Shown here: positions 61,240 to 64,000 of the stretch, one piece after another
How the letters are laid out: each line of letters opens with the position of its first letter
Numbering within the stretch: position 1 is the stretch's first letter
Assembly (NCBI RefSeq): GCF_009758175.1
Contig: NZ_WRPM01000103.1
Location: 1 to 64,000, forward strand
DNA length: 64,000 nt
Direction of reading: 5' to 3'
DNA from: Nesterenkonia alkaliphila
GTDB taxonomy: Bacteria > Actinomycetota > Actinomycetes > Actinomycetales > Micrococcaceae
Program-made: the position numbers and the translations under genes
The notes under the pieces: generated by a model
Seen by the model: only the letters and a program-made list of their open reading frames with translations
The model's database searches: none
What the model was told of the DNA's origin: nothing

Positions 61240-61953
61240 CTAGTCCGGCAGCAGCTGGCGCAGGCGGCTTGCCGCCTCCCGGACATCCGCTGCCTGGGTG
61301 ACGGCCCGCACCACCACGGCCCGCTGCGCTCCGGCCCCGGCGACCTCGGCAATGTTCTCTGGGTTGATCCCGCCGATGGCGAAGAACGGCTTGGCCGAGT
61401 CGAGTCCCGAGGCCTGGGCCACCAGCTCGGTGCCCACCGCCGCCCGGCCCGGCTTGGTGGGGGTCTCCCACACCGGACCGGTGCAGTAGTAGTCGATCCC
61501 GGCGTCCGCGGCGGCCTCACGCACCTGCTCAAAGGTTCGGCAGGAGCGGCCGATCACCACGTCATCGCCCAGGATGGCCCGGGCCTGAGCAGTGGAGAGG
61601 TCCTCCTGACCCACGTGGAACACATCCACCCCGGTGATCCGGGCAAGGTCGGCCCGGTCGTTGGCGGCAGAGAGCCCGCCGTACTCATCGGCCACCTCCT
61701 TGAGCAGGGTCAGCGCGGCGATCTCGGTCTGCGCTGAGACGTTCTTATCGCGCACCTGAATGATGTCTGCACCGCCGGCGTAGGCCTCAGCGTAGAACGT
61801 TCGCAGCGCCTCGAAGCCCAGCTCCTCCACCGGGCCGGCCTCGGGGTAGGCGATGAACCGCTGCAGGTCAGTGCAGACGTAGAGCCGGGAGGCCAGCAGC
61901 CGTTCGCGTCGAAGCTGGCCGAGGTGGGTGGGGTCCGGTGTGGCAACAGTCAT
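61240..61953 (-). CDS. thiE: Thiamine-phosphate synthase ThiE
   Basis: This 237-residue enzyme joins the thiazole phosphate and HMP pyrophosphate to make thiamine phosphate. The family motifs are present: ADIIQVRDKN, SAANDRADLA, DVFHVGQEDL, the pyrophosphate loop YYCTGPVWETPTKPG and FFAIGGINPEN. I chose the ATG at 61953; the upstream extension has no homology. No TPP riboswitch is visible. It follows the FMN oxidase-like gene by 20 bases and may be cotranscribed with it. Confidence 0.95.
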   Translation of the reverse strand: MTVATPDPTHLGQLRRERLLASRLYVCTDLQRFIAYPEAGPVEELGFEALRTFYAEAYAGGADIIQVRDKNVSAQTEIAALTLLKEVADEYGGLSAANDRADLARITGVDVFHVGQEDLSTAQARAILGDDVVIGRSCRTFEQVREAAADAGIDYYCTGPVWETPTKPGRAAVGTELVAQASGLDSAKPFFAIGGINPENIAEVAGAGAQRAVVVRAVTQAADVREAASRLRQLLPD

Positions 61954-61973
61954 GACTCCACTGTACGGAAGGA

Positions 61974-63077
61974 TCAGGGCCGGCAGTAGAGCACCTCGGA
62001 GCTGAGCTCCTCCACCGAGGAGCATCCGAGGTGCCCCAGAGTCGTCCAGAGCTCATCCCGCAGCAGCTCGACGGTGCGGACCACACCCTCCTCTCCGGCT
62101 GCGGCCAGTCCGAGTGCGATCAGCCGGCCGGCGGCCACCGCATCGGCTCCCAGGGCCAGCGCAGCTGCGATGTCGCTGCCGCGCCGGATCCCGGAGTCCA
62201 GCACGATGGGCACCTCGGGTCCCGCCGCGGCGCGCACTTCAGGCAGCACCTCAATGCTGGCCGGAGTGCGGTCCACAGTGCGCCCACCGTAGTTGGAGAC
62301 GTAGAGGGAGTCTGCTCCGGCCGCCAGAGCGGCCTCAGCATCGCGAGGACTCTGGACCCCTTTGACCATGACGGGCAGATCGCACTCCCGGATGAAGGAC
62401 TGCACCTGCTGCCAGCTCCAGCGTGGGGCGGTGAAGCTCACCAGTTCCTCGAGGGTGGCCCGCTGTGCGGCTGTACCGCCTTCGCTGAAGTTCCTCTGCA
62501 TCGAGACCCTTGGGACGAAGGCATCCTCCATCAGCCGTTCCCGCCACTGCCGGAGGGGGGAGTAGGTGGCCACAATCCGCTCATATCCGGCTTGACGGGC
62601 CCGGTCTGCCAGCTCCACACAGGCGCTGACCTCCCCGACCAGCGTCATCTGGAAGAGCTTGGGGCACTGGGAGGAGGCAGCCACCTCCTCCAATGTGAAG
62701 GAGGAGGCCACCGGCACCATCTGCATGATGCCCGTACGCTGCGCAGCCCGCCCCGCCGCCAGGTGCCCCTCCGGGTGGAACTCGGCGTCCCCTCCGAAGG
62801 GTGCCACCAGCAGGGGCAGGCTCAGCTCGTGTCCGAACAGACGGCTTCCGGTGTTCGGGCTGCTGACCCCGGCGAAGAGGGGGGTGTTCCAGAGAATCTC
62901 GTCAAAGGCACGCGTATTTCGGGCCAATGTGGTCTCGTCGCCGGTGCCGGAGTGCAAGAAGTTCCACTGCTCGGCGCTCAGGCGGCACTGAGCCTCCTGC
63001 CGGATCCCCCGGAGTGTGCGGAACCGCTCGGCAGAGCCGAAACGCTCATCAATGATTGAAGAGGTGTTGGCCGTCAT
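61974..63077 (-). CDS. FMN alpha-hydroxyacid-oxidase-like protein with altered active site
   Basis: This 367-residue TIM-barrel protein belongs to the FMN-dependent alpha-hydroxyacid dehydrogenase family (glycolate/lactate oxidase). FMN-site features remain: Lys239 in LPVMVKGV, the phosphate region IVLDSGIRRGSD and Arg266. The catalytic His of the SNHGGR motif is replaced by Tyr263 (SNYGGR). The N-terminal active-site tyrosine is Phe40 (EQWNFLHSG), and the YVYKDR-type tyrosine segment reads LFQMTLVGE. It probably does not oxidise hydroxyacids by the usual mechanism. It is 14 bases from the isochorismatase-like gene upstream. Confidence 0.82.
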   Translation of the reverse strand: MTANTSSIIDERFGSAERFRTLRGIRQEAQCRLSAEQWNFLHSGTGDETTLARNTRAFDEILWNTPLFAGVSSPNTGSRLFGHELSLPLLVAPFGGDAEFHPEGHLAAGRAAQRTGIMQMVPVASSFTLEEVAASSQCPKLFQMTLVGEVSACVELADRARQAGYERIVATYSPLRQWRERLMEDAFVPRVSMQRNFSEGGTAAQRATLEELVSFTAPRWSWQQVQSFIRECDLPVMVKGVQSPRDAEAALAAGADSLYVSNYGGRTVDRTPASIEVLPEVRAAAGPEVPIVLDSGIRRGSDIAAALALGADAVAAGRLIALGLAAAGEEGVVRTVELLRDELWTTLGHLGCSSVEELSSEVLYCRP

Positions 63078-63091
63078 ATCGGACTTCCGGC

Positions 63092-63673
63092 TCAGGCGGA
63101 GGCGCTGAGCGCCTCGAAGACCTCAGCCATCGGCCGGACCCGCCCCAGGTACGGGAAGACCTCATTGACGGAGTACTCGTGGTTGGCGGCTTTGGCGGTG
63201 GCCATGATCCCCTCGACGAAGACCACGTTGTACCCCAAGTCGTAGGCCGAGCGGCCGGTGCCCTCGACTCCAAGGTTGGTGGAGATTCCTGCCAGGAGAA
63301 TGGTGTCGATGCCGTGCGAGCGCAGCTGATGGTCAAGGTCGGAGCCGTGGAAGGCGTTGAAGGTGCGTTTGACGACCACCGGTTCGTTCTGTGTTCTGGC
63401 CATGGTCTCCACCAGCTGGTCCCACCGTTCGGGACGAGGCTTCTTGGGCTTCTGGAAGTCCCGCAGCGGGTTGGGGGCGTCCTGCTCGTTCGGCAGGAAA
63501 CTGGTGCGCACAAAGATGTTCAGCGCTCCGGCCTCCCGGACGCTTTGGGCCAGCTCGGCGGCCCGGGAGAAGACGGTGGGGGCGTCCACCGGCTCCGCAG
63601 GATGACTGAGGACTGCCTCCTGCATATCGATGAAGACTGCAGCGGTGGTCCGGGGGTCAATAGAGAGGGTCAA
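63092..63673 (-). CDS. Isochorismatase-like hydrolase lacking the catalytic cysteine
   Basis: This 193-residue protein has the cysteine-hydrolase/isochorismatase fold. Asp16 (AAVFIDMQ) and Lys102 (PVVVKRTFNAF) of the usual Asp-Lys-Cys triad are present, but the cysteine position in LLAGISTNLGVEGT is Gly135. Gly at this position is known from true isochorismatases such as EntB and PhzD, which hydrolyse a vinyl ether without a thiol. A vinyl-ether-type or non-covalent reaction is therefore more likely than amidase activity. It is the gene before the FMN oxidase-like gene in an apparent operon. Confidence 0.85.
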   Translation of the reverse strand: MTLSIDPRTTAAVFIDMQEAVLSHPAEPVDAPTVFSRAAELAQSVREAGALNIFVRTSFLPNEQDAPNPLRDFQKPKKPRPERWDQLVETMARTQNEPVVVKRTFNAFHGSDLDHQLRSHGIDTILLAGISTNLGVEGTGRSAYDLGYNVVFVEGIMATAKAANHEYSVNEVFPYLGRVRPMAEVFEALSASA

Positions 63674-63735
63674 AACGGTCCTTTCGGCCCAGATGAGGGC
63701 ATGGTGTACTACGGAAAAATCAACGTCAGATCAGG

Positions 63736-64000
63736 TCAGGCGGCCGGCTGCGGCTTGAGGTGTTCCAGCTCAGCGGGGGTGTCCCCGTGAATATCGCGGG
63801 CGAGGAGCTCACCGAGCAGGGGAGCCATGGTGAGACCGGCGGCTCCGTATCCTGTGGCGACCCAGACGGCGTCGTGACCCGGCAGGCGCCCCACCAGCGG
63901 GAGCAGGCCCTCGGGCAGCGGGCGCAGCCCCACGCGGGTCTCCAGGAGGGTCGCTTCGGCCAGGCCCGGCACAATGCCGAGGGCATCCTGGAGCACCTGG
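63736..64000 (-). CDS. FAD-dependent amine oxidase (DAO/ThiO family), C-terminal part
   Basis: This is the C-terminal 88 or so residues of a DAO-family flavoprotein; the gene starts beyond the window end. Landmarks are TRVGLRPLPEGLLPLVGR and HDAVWVATGYGAAGLTMAPL, the final FAD-binding strand and helix of glycine oxidase, sarcosine oxidase and D-amino-acid oxidase. The nearby thiE allows ThiO (glycine oxidase for thiazole synthesis) but does not prove it. The stop is 62 bases before the isochorismatase-like gene, so they may share an operon. Confidence 0.8.
   Translation of the reverse strand, partial: QVLQDALGIVPGLAEATLLETRVGLRPLPEGLLPLVGRLPGHDAVWVATGYGAAGLTMAPLLGELLARDIHGDTPAELEHLKPQPAA

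Overview
The window is high-G+C DNA with actinobacterial gene families and order, and reads as the chromosome of a Micrococcaceae-type actinomycete. Nesterenkonia or a relative is my best guess: acidic secreted proteins, an Mrp-type Na+/H+ antiporter and a sodium-coupled amino-acid transporter suggest salt or alkali tolerance. That assignment is inference; no rRNA or tRNA gene is present to test it.

Region 1 (1-8.1 kb) holds a SnoaL-like protein, an MMPL transporter with a coproporphyrin ferrochelatase (CpfC/HemH), a divergent MarR regulator, a glutaredoxin-like protein, a membrane protein, a rhomboid protease, cyclophilin PpiA and a lysine-rich protein. The rhomboid-ppiA-crgA-trpG-pknB order is the well-known oriC-proximal order of actinobacteria. 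A convergent intergenic gap at 5.6 kb carries a tight cluster of DnaA-box-like nonamers.

Region 2 (8.2-25.5 kb) is a cell-envelope growth-control cluster, almost all on the minus strand: a tricorn-like S41 protease, TrpG/PabA, a 54-residue membrane protein, a class E sortase, CrgA (plus strand), GatD and MurT (lipid II amidation), then PknB, PknA, PbpA, RodA/FtsW, PstP, FhaB and FhaA. Most junctions overlap by a few bases.

Region 3 (25.5-32.4 kb) is a beta-glucoside utilisation operon (binding protein, two permeases, GH1 beta-glucosidase, LacI regulator) with a perfect 16-bp LacI-type operator at its promoter, followed by a YceI-family protein and a strong terminator.

Region 4 (32.4-46.9 kb) is an accessory and defence island: an AlbA_2/HATPase regulator under two perfect operator-like dyads, two GNAT acetyltransferases, MutM, a pRiA4b ORF-3-family protein, a VapBC-like PIN toxin-antitoxin pair, a complete Wadjet system (JetABCD, type I by its domain families) and a minus-strand two-gene unit containing a HEPN-like protein and an unrecognised partner.

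Region 5 (46.9-54.4 kb) is an eight-gene Mrp/Mbh-like antiporter operon with three NuoL/M/N-like subunits and one gene fusing MrpA C-terminal modules to MrpB.

Region 6 (54.4-64 kb) has a second sugar ABC operon, dienelactone hydrolase, a LysR-type effector-binding protein lacking a DNA-binding domain, the MetP/MetS amino-acid transporter (MetS is a 36-residue gene), ThiE, an FMN alpha-hydroxyacid-oxidase-like protein and an isochorismatase-like protein that both lack canonical catalytic residues, and the end of an FAD amine oxidase cut by the window.

The best candidates for something new are the HEPN two-gene unit, the oxidase/isochorismatase pair with altered active sites, the DnaA-box cluster, the autoregulated AlbA_2 gene, the fused Mrp subunit, and an over-represented octamer ACGACGCC/GGCGTCGT spread through the window.
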